Shown: positions 1 through 7,749 of the stretch, one piece after another
How positions within the stretch are numbered: position 1 is the stretch's first letter
How the letters are laid out: every line of letters begins with the position of its first letter
From: Pseudomonas sp. JM0905a
Lineage (GTDB): Bacteria > Pseudomonadota > Gammaproteobacteria > Pseudomonadales > Pseudomonadaceae
DNA: 64,000 nucleotides
Reading direction: 5' to 3'
NCBI RefSeq assembly: GCF_014700075.1
Contig: NZ_JACXBU010000010.1
Coordinates: 1 to 64,000 of the forward strand
Position numbers and translations under genes: made by a program
The notes under the pieces: model-generated
Databases searched by the model: none
What the model was told of the DNA's origin: nothing
Seen by the model: only the letters and a program-made list of their open reading frames with translations

Positions 1-1348
1 TGTTGCCGCAGGAGGCGCGGATCTTCCCGGACAGCTCGTTCATCGCGGCGATGGTGCGCTCCACCACCTGGCGGCCGTCTTCGGCCAGGGTGCGCGCGGA
101 GGAGGCCTGCTGCGAGGCGTCGGCGGCGTTACGGGCGATTTCCTGGGCGGCGGCGCCCAGCTCGTTGATCGCAGCGGCGACGCTGTTGGTGCGGTTGGCC
201 TGCTCGTCGGAGTTGCTCATCGACGAGTTGGAGGCGTTGAGCACCAGTTTGGCCACCTGGTTCACATGGGTGGTGGCCGAGGACACTTCGCGGATCGAAC
301 TGTGGACGCGCTCGACGAAACGGTTGAACGACTTGGCCACCGCGCCGAATTCGTCGTGGGCGTGCACGCTGAGGCGTTTGGTCAGGTCGCCGTCGCCTTC
401 GGCGATTTCGCGCATGGCGTGGCCGAGCTGGTGCAGCGGCTGCATCAGCACGCGGATCAGCATGCCCAGGAGCAGGACGGTGGCGATCACGGCAATCAGG
501 GTGGCGATGATGGCCGAGGTGCGCACTTCATCGAGCATGGCGAAGGCGGCGTCCTGATCCAGCACCAGGGCGACGTACCAGTTTGCGCCGGGCAGGCCTT
601 CCAGCGGGGTGAAGGCGATGAACTGGGTCTTGCCGTCCACCTCGAATTCGCTGACGCCGGCAGCCACCTTCGGAGTGTCCTGCGGGTACAGCTCGTTGAT
701 GCCCTTGAGGATGTAGCGGTTATCCGGGTGCAGCAGCACCTTGCCCTCGGCGCTCACCAGGAAGGCATGGCCATGGCCCTGGAACTTCAGCGAGTCGATC
801 AGCTGGGCAATGCTCGCCAGTTCCATGTCGGCGCCGGCCACGCCGACCATCTGGCCTTCACGGTGAACCGGCGTGGCGATGGTGATCACCAGCTTCTGCG
901 AGGAGGCGGCAATGTAGGGTTCGGTCAGCGCGGTGCCCTGGGCGGTGCTGGCAGCCTTGTACCAGCCACGGGCGCGCGGGTCGTAGTCGGCCGGACGGTT
1001 GCCGGCGGGCACTGAAGTCATGGCGCCGTCGACACCGCCGAAATAGGTGAGCTGGAAGCGTTGGCCGTACACCGGCAGGTTCAGCGCGGCGGTCAGTGGT
1101 TCATCCTGCTGGCCATTGGCAGACAACTGCTGGGCCAGGGATTCCACCAGTTGGATGCGGCCCTCTAGCCAGGTCTTGATATTGCGCGTGGCCAGACTGC
1201 CCACCTCCTGTAGCGAGGCATGCACGTCGGCGTTCAGGGCCTGGCGCTGGCGGTAGTCGTTGAACAGCACGAAGAGGGTGAAGGCCACGATCATCACCAG
1301 CGAGGCGGCCAGCAGGATCTTTTGGCTGAACTTCAGGTTTGAGGGCAT
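1..1348 (-). CDS. Methyl-accepting chemotaxis protein, amino-acid sensor type (3' end outside window)
   Basis: Membrane chemoreceptor that signals through CheA/CheW. The N-terminus is a membrane segment (residues about 9-30), followed by a periplasmic double-Cache domain to about 280, a second membrane segment, a HAMP region and the start of the methyl-accepting signalling domain, which runs off the left edge before the conserved hairpin tip. The Cache domain holds Y122, R127, W129, Y130, Y145 and D174 with exactly the spacing of the known amino-acid-binding motif of PctA-type receptors, so an amino-acid ligand is a strong inference. ATG at 1348 gives a normal cytoplasmic start (MPSNLKFSQK). 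It is not possible to say which of PctA, PctB or PctC it matches. Confidence 0.93.
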   Translation of the reverse strand, partial: MPSNLKFSQKILLAASLVMIVAFTLFVLFNDYRQRQALNADVHASLQEVGSLATRNIKTWLEGRIQLVESLAQQLSANGQQDEPLTAALNLPVYGQRFQLTYFGGVDGAMTSVPAGNRPADYDPRARGWYKAASTAQGTALTEPYIAASSQKLVITIATPVHREGQMVGVAGADMELASIAQLIDSLKFQGHGHAFLVSAEGKVLLHPDNRYILKGINELYPQDTPKVAAGVSEFEVDGKTQFIAFTPLEGLPGANWYVALVLDQDAAFAMLDEVRTSAIIATLIAVIATVLLLGMLIRVLMQPLHQLGHAMREIAEGDGDLTKRLSVHAHDEFGAVAKSFNRFVERVHSSIREVSSATTHVNQVAKLVLNASNSSMSNSDEQANRTNSVAAAINELGAAAQEIARNAADASQQASSARTLAEDGRQVVERTIAAMNELSGKIRASCGN

Positions 1349-1753
1349 CGCAAGGTATCCATCCAAGTTTTCTGGCAGGGGTATGCCGGTTGCCGCGCGC
1401 AGGTTGTGTCTGGGGCGGGTCAGTCGATCCATGGCATTGGCCGTCACCACGGGCTATCGCCGGCGCCGCGTGGCGGGCCGGGGAACAGGGGCAGGGTGCT
1501 GGGGCGGAGCCTGGACCGCGGTCGCCGGGGTATCGGCGTGCCGCGAGCCCTTACCGGTTCTGGTCGTGGTTATGGTCCGGAATGGGGGCTTTGTTCGCTG
1601 CCTCGGCAAGGTCGTCGGGAGCAGGGCGCGAATGCTGGCATTTTGGCGTCAAATGCTGAATCGCCGTTAGTCGGATTTGCGGCAAAGATGTGCAGGTTTG
1701 AGCCGGGCAACTACTTGTGGGGGCGAATTCATTCGCCCCCACAAGCAGGTAAG
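1349..1753. other. Intergenic region with REP palindrome
   Basis: About 400 bases between the chemoreceptor start and the alanine dehydrogenase stop; both genes are on the minus strand. The right part holds a perfect REP-type palindrome (1714-1745). The rest is GC-rich with no convincing gene; open frames here have no ribosome binding site or recognisable product. Confidence 0.6.
1714..1745. repeat. REP-type palindrome behind ald
   Basis: Perfect inverted repeat with 15-base arms (first arm CTTGTGGGGGCGAAT) and a 2-base centre. The core GGCGAATTCATTCGCC is shared with the palindromes at 5268-5297 and 6508-6547. It lies just past the ald stop codon, where it could stabilise or end the transcript. 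Confidence 0.85.
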
Positions 1754-2875
1754 TCAGAGCTGCTTGAGCATCTCCTCCAGGTGCACGTAGTCCATATGGT
1801 GCGCGGCGGCGACGCTGCCGTTGGTGAGTCGTCCTTTCGCCACATTCAGGCCGTGGCGCAGGTGCAGGTCGTCTTCCAGCGCCTTGCGTGTACCTTTCTG
1901 TGCCAGGGCGATGACAAAGGGCAGGGTGGCGTTGTTCAGCGCCAGGGTGGAGGTACGCGCCACCGCACCGGGCATGTTGGCCACGCAATAGTGCACCACG
2001 CCATCCACCACGTAGGTGGGCTCGGCATGGGTGGTCGCATGTGAAGTTTCCGCGCAGCCGCCCTGGTCGATGGCCACATCCACCAGCACCGCGCCTTCCT
2101 GCATACGTGCCACCATTTCGGCGGTGACCAGTTTGGGGGCTGCCGCGCCAGGAATCAGTACGCCACCGATCACGAGGTCCGCCGCCAGTACCTGCTCACG
2201 CACGGTGCCGTAGGTGGAATAGAGGGTGGTGATGCGATTGCCGTAGAGGGAGTCGAGCCGGCGCAGGGCGTCCACGCTCTTGTCCAGCACCGTGACATTG
2301 GCGCCCAGGCCGACCGCCATGGCCAGGGCATGGGTGCCGACCACGCCACCGCCCAGCACCACGACCTTGGCCGGTGCCACACCGGGCACGCCACCCAGCA
2401 GCACACCGCGACCGCCCTTGGCTTTTTCCAGGCAACTGGCGCCGGCCTGAATGGACATGCGCCCGGCCACTTCCGACATAGGCGCCAGCAGGGGCAGGCG
2501 GCCATGGCTGTCGGTGACGGTCTCGTAGGCGATGCAGGTGGCGCCGGAGGCGATCAGTTCATCGGTCTGCGGGCGGTCCGGGGCCAGGTGGAGGTAGGTG
2601 AACAGGGTCTGCTCCGGCCGCAGGCGCGCACGCTCCTGGGTGAGGGGCTCCTTGACCTTGACGATGAGCTCGGCGTGCTCGAAGACCTCACCGGCACCGC
2701 TGGCAACCCTGGCGCCGGCGGCCTGGTAATCCTCGTCGGAAAAACCGATGGCGGCACCGGCCTTGGTCTCTACCCAGACTTCATGCCCCTGGCGGGTCAA
2801 TTCAGCCACAGATTGCGGGGTCAGGCCGACCCGGTACTCGTGGTTCTTGATCTCCTTCGGCACTCCGATACGCAT
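1754..2875 (-). CDS. ald: Alanine dehydrogenase
   Basis: NAD-dependent oxidative deamination of L-alanine to pyruvate and ammonia, a cytoplasmic step in alanine use. The 373-residue length is normal. N-terminal signature [20 protein letters not shown]; catalytic Lys75 in KVKEP and His96 in YLHLAP; Rossmann glycine motif GGGVVG at 175-180; the downstream acid in VDVAIDQGG is present. ATG at 2875 is preceded by GGGAGG. It stands alone between the slipin gene and the chemoreceptor. Regulation by an Lrp-type activator is usual for ald but no regulator gene is adjacent here. Confidence 0.96.
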   Translation of the reverse strand: MRIGVPKEIKNHEYRVGLTPQSVAELTRQGHEVWVETKAGAAIGFSDEDYQAAGARVASGAGEVFEHAELIVKVKEPLTQERARLRPEQTLFTYLHLAPDRPQTDELIASGATCIAYETVTDSHGRLPLLAPMSEVAGRMSIQAGASCLEKAKGGRGVLLGGVPGVAPAKVVVLGGGVVGTHALAMAVGLGANVTVLDKSVDALRRLDSLYGNRITTLYSTYGTVREQVLAADLVIGGVLIPGAAAPKLVTAEMVARMQEGAVLVDVAIDQGGCAETSHATTHAEPTYVVDGVVHYCVANMPGAVARTSTLALNNATLPFVIALAQKGTRKALEDDLHLRHGLNVAKGRLTNGSVAAAHHMDYVHLEEMLKQL

Positions 2876-2954
2876 GGCGACCTCCCGGGTTCCTGTTGTC
2901 CTTTGAACAAGTGTAGAAACCCGGTCACTGCGCCCCCGCCGAATTGTGGCGGGT

Positions 2955-2975
2955 TTTCAGGGAATCTCCCTGAAA
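2955..2975. promoter_or_regulatory. Inverted repeat upstream of ald
   Basis: Perfect 9-base arms (TTTCAGGGA and TCCCTGAAA) around a 3-base centre, about 80 bases upstream of the ald start and 35 bases past the slipin stop. It could be an operator for ald or a stem-loop ending the slipin transcript; there is no T-run on the minus strand, so an operator is slightly favoured. Confidence 0.35.
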
Positions 2976-3009
2976 TATGCGGGGAAAACAGGCTGTCTCG
3001 GGAATGCGG

Positions 3010-3777
3010 TCAGCTTTCCTGGTCCTTTCGCCCACCCTTGGCCATGCCGCCGAGCAAGTCCACTGGCAGGGGGAAAACGATGGTGGTGGTCTTGTCGTTG
3101 GCGATGGAGCCAAGCGTCTGCATGTAGCGCAGTTGCATGGCGCCGTCCTGGCGGCTGAGCATCTCCGCCGCCTGCATCAGTTTCTCCGATGCCTGCAGTT
3201 CGCCTTCGGCGTGGATCACCTTGGCCCGGCGTTCGCGCTCGGCCTCGGCCTGGCGGGCGATGGCGCGAACCATGGATTCGTTGATGTCGACGTGCTTGAT
3301 CTCGACGTTGGAAACCTTGATGCCCCAGGCGTCGGTCTGCGAATCCAGGGCCTGCTGGATATCGACGTTGAGGCGTTCGCGCTCGGCGAGCATCTCGTCC
3401 AGCTCATGCTTGCCGAGCACCGCGCGCAGGGTGGTCTGGGCCAGCTGGCTGGTGGCCATGAGGAAATTCTCCACCTGGATGATGGCGCGTTGCGGGTCCA
3501 GCACCCGGAAGTAGACCACCGCGTTGACCTTCACCGAGACGTTGTCGCGGGAGATCACGTCCTGCGGAGGTACATCCAGCACCACGGTGCGCAGGTCTAC
3601 CCGCACCACCTGCTGGATGGCCGGGATGATCAGCACCAGCCCCGGTCCCTTGACCTTCCAGAAGCGCCCGAGCTGGAACACCACGCCGCGCTCGTATTCA
3701 CGGAAGATGCGGATGGTCGAAACCGCCAGTACGATCAGCAGGAACAGGAGGGTGGCAAAGCTCAACGGAAAGGCCAT
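3010..3777 (-). CDS. Slipin/stomatin-like SPFH (band 7) membrane protein
   Basis: A 255-residue membrane-anchored scaffold protein. One N-terminal hydrophobic segment (about 4-22) is followed by the SPFH domain ([33 protein letters not shown]) and a helical tail rich in Glu/Arg with the typical [17 protein letters not shown] stretch. It starts 2 bases after the stop of the NfeD-like gene, so the two are translated as one unit. The slipin-NfeD pairing is widespread; the pair is thought to act in membrane microdomains or membrane-protein quality control, but the substrate is unknown. Confidence 0.93.
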   Translation of the reverse strand: MAFPLSFATLLFLLIVLAVSTIRIFREYERGVVFQLGRFWKVKGPGLVLIIPAIQQVVRVDLRTVVLDVPPQDVISRDNVSVKVNAVVYFRVLDPQRAIIQVENFLMATSQLAQTTLRAVLGKHELDEMLAERERLNVDIQQALDSQTDAWGIKVSNVEIKHVDINESMVRAIARQAEAERERRAKVIHAEGELQASEKLMQAAEMLSRQDGAMQLRYMQTLGSIANDKTTTIVFPLPVDLLGGMAKGGRKDQES

Positions 3778-3779
3778 GT

Positions 3780-5159
3780 TCAGTCTCCTTTGGGCGGACC
3801 TTCATCCGCCTTCACGTCCAGCAACAGTCCATTGCGCGCCAGCACGCGTACGCGCTGGCCGCTCCTCAATGGGGCATCGCTACGTACTTGCCAACGCTCG
3901 CCCTGCAATTGCACCCAGCCACTGCGCGGGTCGCCCGCCATCAGGTCGAGCAGGACGGTCTGGCTGCCCACCAGCCCGGCGTCGCCGCTGACCAACGCTC
4001 GCCGGCGTGCACGCACTGCCATGGCGATGATGGCGAAGATCACCAGCCCGCTGGACAGCCCCACGGTGAGGATCAGCGACAGGGGGATACCGAAGCCCGG
4101 TACTTCGGTGTCGATCAGGATCACGGCGCCGACCACGAAGGCGGCGATGCCGCCAAAGCCGATAATGCCGAAGCTGGGCATGAAGGCTTCCGCCGCCATG
4201 AACAGGATGCCGAGCAGGATCAGGGCGATGCCGGCGAAGTTCACCGGCAACAGTTGCAGCGCATAGAGGGCGAGGATCAGGCAGATGCCGCCGATCACGC
4301 CGCCGACGCCGCTGCCGGGGTTGGAGAACTCGAAGATCAGGCCGTAGACCCCGATCATCATCAGGATCAGCGCGACGCTGGGGTTGGTGATCACTGCAAG
4401 AATCTGTGCGCGCCAGTCCGGCTCACGCTGCACCAGGGGGGCGCCGGCAGTGACCAGGGTGACTTTTTGCCCGGCGATTTCAAAGGTCCGTCCATTTACC
4501 TTCGCGATCAGGTCGTGGACGTCATTGGCGAGCAGGTCCACCACCTTCAGGCGTTCTGCGTCGGTGGCAGAGAGGCTGACGGATTCGCGCACCGCCCGTT
4601 CGGCCCACTCGGCATTGCGTCCGCGCATTTGCGCCAGGCCGCGGATATAGGCAGCCGCATCGTTGACCTGCTTGCGGGCCAAGGTTTCCTCATTGCCTCT
4701 GGCGCCGGGTTTGTCGTCCTTCTTCTCGCCCTTGTCACCGGTGGGTTTGTCGCCCTCCGGCTGCCCTGGCATGCCGCCGATCTGCACCGGAGTCGCCGCG
4801 CCAAGGTTGGTGCCCGGTGCCATGGCGGCGATATGGCTGGCATAGAGGATGTAAGTGCCGGCGCTGGCTGCCCTGGCGCCGCTGGGGCCGACGAAGCTGG
4901 CGACGGGCACCGGGCTTGCGAGGATCGCCTTGATGATGCTGCGCATCGAGGTGTCGAGGCCGCCGGGGGTGTCGATCTGGATCACCACCAGTTGCGACTT
5001 GTCTGCCTCGGCGCGTTCGATGCCACGGGTGAGGTAGTCGGCGGTGGCCGGGCCGATGGGACCGTCCACGGTCAGCACGGTGACGCTCCCGGCGGCCAGC
5101 AGCGTGCCGGGCAGGAGCAGGGCCAGGCACAGCAGCCTGCCAAGCAGCCAGCGGATCAT
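3780..5159 (-). CDS. NfeD-family membrane serine protease (ClpP-class)
   Basis: About 459 residues: a signal/anchor segment (1-23), a ClpP-like protease domain with the nucleophile in [10 protein letters not shown] and a conserved lysine in [11 protein letters not shown], four or so membrane helices in the middle, and a C-terminal OB-fold ([24 protein letters not shown]). This is the long 1510-N/NfeD architecture that partners the stomatin homologue encoded directly downstream and is known to cleave it in archaea. ATG at 5159 is chosen because AGGAGG lies 6 bases upstream; a start at 5186 would add nine residues ahead of the signal segment and lacks such a site. A charged Gly/Lys/Asp-rich insert separates protease motifs. 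Confidence 0.92.
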   Translation of the reverse strand: MIRWLLGRLLCLALLLPGTLLAAGSVTVLTVDGPIGPATADYLTRGIERAEADKSQLVVIQIDTPGGLDTSMRSIIKAILASPVPVASFVGPSGARAASAGTYILYASHIAAMAPGTNLGAATPVQIGGMPGQPEGDKPTGDKGEKKDDKPGARGNEETLARKQVNDAAAYIRGLAQMRGRNAEWAERAVRESVSLSATDAERLKVVDLLANDVHDLIAKVNGRTFEIAGQKVTLVTAGAPLVQREPDWRAQILAVITNPSVALILMMIGVYGLIFEFSNPGSGVGGVIGGICLILALYALQLLPVNFAGIALILLGILFMAAEAFMPSFGIIGFGGIAAFVVGAVILIDTEVPGFGIPLSLILTVGLSSGLVIFAIIAMAVRARRRALVSGDAGLVGSQTVLLDLMAGDPRSGWVQLQGERWQVRSDAPLRSGQRVRVLARNGLLLDVKADEGPPKGD

Positions 5160-5267
5160 GGGGGCCTCCTGCCATGCCGTGTTCACTTACAGCATAGTTG
5201 AGTCCATTACTCGGGTATTTGGGGCGAGACGGGGAGGTGCAACGGGATGTGTGGGGTGACTGGGACC

Positions 5268-5297
5268 CTGTAGGGGCGAATGAATTCGCCCCTACAG
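5268..5297. repeat. REP-type palindrome
   Basis: Perfect inverted repeat, 14-base arms (CTGTAGGGGCGAAT) and a 2-base centre, in the 157-base gap behind the homocysteine methyltransferase gene. Same core as the elements at 1714-1745 and 6508-6547. Confidence 0.87.
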
Positions 5298-5316
5298 AAC
5301 TGCGACAGGTTCGCTA

Positions 5317-6276
5317 CTACAACGCCGCACGGAACAACGGCTTGCACGCCTTGGCGATCTGCTCGATATGGCGGTGGTCGGTGCCGCAGCAGCCCCCCAT
5401 GACGTTGATGTGCGGCAGGCGCTGGCGCAGCCGCGCGTACTGGGCGCCGAGTTCTTCCGGGTCTCCGCTGTCCAGGGCGACTGCCTCGTTCAACTCGGCG
5501 TGGCTTCGGCGCGATGCGTTCGCGCGCAATCCGCGAATGCGCTGCACCCAACGGCTGCCTGGCACCAGCACATCTTCAAAATGGTCGGGGTGGGCGCAGT
5601 TGATCATGTAGTAGGCCGGGTAGGCGGCGGTGGCGCTGTCGACCTGCTCGATGGCTTCCTTCAGTGTCTGGCCGGTGGGCAGCCTGCCGTCGGTTTCCAC
5701 GCTGAAGGAGATGACCACGGGCAGGCGAGCCTCGCGCGCCGCGAGGGCAATGCCCAGCGCTTCGTCCATGTAGTTCATGGTGAGTGCAGTGACCATGTCG
5801 GCGGCGGTCTCGGCGAATATGCCGATCTGCTCGCTGTGGTAACGCTGCGCCTCGAACTCGTCCATGGCCTCGTCGGCGGCATAGCCATCGCCGCGCGGGC
5901 CGATGCAACCGCTGATCACCACCGGGGTGCGGCCGCTTTCCACTTCACCGCGCAGTTCCTGCAGCAGGGCGATGGCCTGGCGATTGGCCTCGGCCATGCC
6001 CTGGGGGGTGAAGCCGAGGTGGCTGGCCCAGTCGGGATTGGCACGCCAGGTCGGACTTTCCAGGATCAGGCCGGTTCCGTAATGGTTGGCGAGGGCGCAG
6101 TAGGCGCGGAAGTACTTGCGCAGGGCTTCCTGGCCGCCGGGGTAGTTGAGCAGCACGAAAGCCGCGAAATCAGGAAGGGCAATCCCTTCATGGAAGACCA
6201 GGGTGGTCTCGATGCCACCGTCGGTGAGGAAAAGTTCGCCCTCCAGTTGTGGAAGGGCGCCGCGATATTGGGCCAT
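5317..6276 (-). CDS. Homocysteine S-methyltransferase family protein
   Basis: A 319-residue zinc-dependent methyltransferase of the MmuM/BHMT type, expected to pass a methyl group from S-methylmethionine or a similar donor to homocysteine. The TIM-barrel start has the DGGIETTL signature; the zinc ligands are Cys227 (INCAHPDHF) and the pair Cys296-Cys297 (MGGCCGTDHRHI). Length fits the short stand-alone family, not MetH. The methyl donor cannot be read from sequence. The gene is flanked by REP palindromes on both sides and looks monocistronic. Confidence 0.92.
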   Translation of the reverse strand: MAQYRGALPQLEGELFLTDGGIETTLVFHEGIALPDFAAFVLLNYPGGQEALRKYFRAYCALANHYGTGLILESPTWRANPDWASHLGFTPQGMAEANRQAIALLQELRGEVESGRTPVVISGCIGPRGDGYAADEAMDEFEAQRYHSEQIGIFAETAADMVTALTMNYMDEALGIALAAREARLPVVISFSVETDGRLPTGQTLKEAIEQVDSATAAYPAYYMINCAHPDHFEDVLVPGSRWVQRIRGLRANASRRSHAELNEAVALDSGDPEELGAQYARLRQRLPHINVMGGCCGTDHRHIEQIAKACKPLFRAAL

Positions 6277-6507
6277 GGCCTTACTCCGTGACCTGTGGAC
6301 GTTCGCTGTCCGGAGCGGGCTTCATGGCGAAGGCGGGGCGGGCAGCCGGGCTGGCCTCGGGCTGGTTCCGCGGTCGATGGGGTGGCCCGTAGGCGCTGCG
6401 CCGGACGGGCTCTGGCGCCCGGCGGGTATCAGAAAAGGCTAGCACCAGCATGGGGCAAGTCCTTGCCGGACTGATGGGTGGGGCTGGGGGAACAGGCAAC
6501 CACTATT

Positions 6508-6547
6508 TGTAGGAGCGAATTCATTCGCGAATGAATTCGCTCCTACA
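6508..6547. repeat. 40-base perfect REP palindrome
   Basis: Twenty-base arms without any loop, beginning TGTAGGAGCGAATTC. It looks like a REP unit followed directly by its inverted copy (a BIME-like arrangement) and sits 10 bases behind the catalase-like gene stop. This is the longest perfect palindrome I found. Confidence 0.9.
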
Positions 6548-6556
6548 GGAACCTTT

Positions 6557-7708
6557 TCAAGGAGTGGTTGCGTCGCTCGCTCCGTTGCGCTCGTGGCGAT
6601 AGGCGCTCACCGCCTCGTACACCGCCTTGCGCAGGCGGTTGATGCCGCCGATGGGACGATGTTCGGGCAGGCCGTGCCAGGGGTTGAAGGAGAGATTGTC
6701 GCAGGCGACGTTCTGTTCGCGGCTGTCGAAGTCCTGGGCCGGGACCTTGATGGTGGCGACGGTCACGAAGGGGGACACGGATTCGTCCCACTCGACGCTG
6801 GTGTCCTCGATCGGCATGTAGTGCTGGGCGTTCTGTTTCTGCACCTGGAAGGCGAAGCAGGCTGGCACGCGGTCGAGGGACAGTTGCTGGTACAGGGCGT
6901 TGCGCAGGAAGTTGGGCAGGGCGGTGTTCTGCTCTGGCAACTCGTAGGGCGGGCAGCTCTGCGGGTCGGGAATGACCCGGTACTTGATGTTCGCCTCGCC
7001 CAGCTTGTACGGCGAAATGGAGCTGTAGGTGGCGCTCACCGGGCTGTCCGGAGCCGGGGCGAGGGTCTTCAGGGCGATGATCAGGTGACGGATTTCCCAG
7101 CTGCGCGGGTCGAGGCTGGGGAAGAAGGCGCCGACCTTCTGGCCGTTGGCCTGGGCGTTGAAGTTCTGCCGGTACTCGGCCACGTCACGCACGAAGAACA
7201 CCGGATGGTTGAACATCACGAAGTCCTGCTCGTTGGCGTGTACCGGGCTTTTCATCAGCTTTTCGCCGGGCACGTCGAGCAGCTTGATGGCCAGGCCACG
7301 GGCGTCGCGCGCGCTGTCGAATTGCGGGAAGGCGTTGCCGTTGGACAGGCGCATCACCGCCTGCCAGGTCTTGCCCGGCTCGGCAAAGACGCCGGCACGC
7401 AGGCTGTTGTCCAGGTCCGGCAGGACGCTGACTTCGGCCTTCACGCAGCCATGGGCCTTGGCATGGGCGTCGCGCAGCACGCGGGTGTTGTCGCGGTGCT
7501 GTTCGACGATGCGGACGGCGTCGTTGATGATGGCGCGAGTCTGCACCGCTTCATCGGCGGGGATGACTTCTTCGGTGGGCACCGGGCCGGAGAACTTCCA
7601 GCCGTAGTAGGCCTCGCCCGCCAGCCAGCCGATCACGCCGACCGCCAGCACGAAGAGAAGGAGCTTGCCGAGGAGTCGGCCGAGCCAGAGCCAGAAACGC
7701 TTGAGCAT
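6557..7708 (-). CDS. Catalase-family heme protein with N-terminal membrane anchor
   Basis: A 383-residue protein related to the short catalase-like heme peroxidases. An N-terminal hydrophobic segment (about 10-32) suggests the catalytic part faces the periplasm. Catalase-fold landmarks: AHAKAHG with the likely distal His86, RLSNGN at 120-125, RDARGLAIKL, and the NHPVFFVRD stretch. The canonical proximal-heme Tyr motif of true catalases is not evident, so peroxide disproportionation should not be assumed. It lies 41 bases downstream of the di-heme cytochrome gene on the same strand, and both are membrane-anchored, which suggests a joint oxidative function. A REP palindrome follows the stop. 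Confidence 0.85.
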   Translation of the reverse strand: MLKRFWLWLGRLLGKLLLFVLAVGVIGWLAGEAYYGWKFSGPVPTEEVIPADEAVQTRAIINDAVRIVEQHRDNTRVLRDAHAKAHGCVKAEVSVLPDLDNSLRAGVFAEPGKTWQAVMRLSNGNAFPQFDSARDARGLAIKLLDVPGEKLMKSPVHANEQDFVMFNHPVFFVRDVAEYRQNFNAQANGQKVGAFFPSLDPRSWEIRHLIIALKTLAPAPDSPVSATYSSISPYKLGEANIKYRVIPDPQSCPPYELPEQNTALPNFLRNALYQQLSLDRVPACFAFQVQKQNAQHYMPIEDTSVEWDESVSPFVTVATIKVPAQDFDSREQNVACDNLSFNPWHGLPEHRPIGGINRLRKAVYEAVSAYRHERNGASDATTP

Positions 7709-7749
7709 GAGTGCTTGTGTCCTTTGTCTGCTTCAGTGTTGGCGAGGGC

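Noticed and set aside
1260-2044. Plus-strand frames in the chemoreceptor-ald gap
   Set aside because: They cross the REP palindrome and the end of ald and have no coding-like composition or ribosome binding site.
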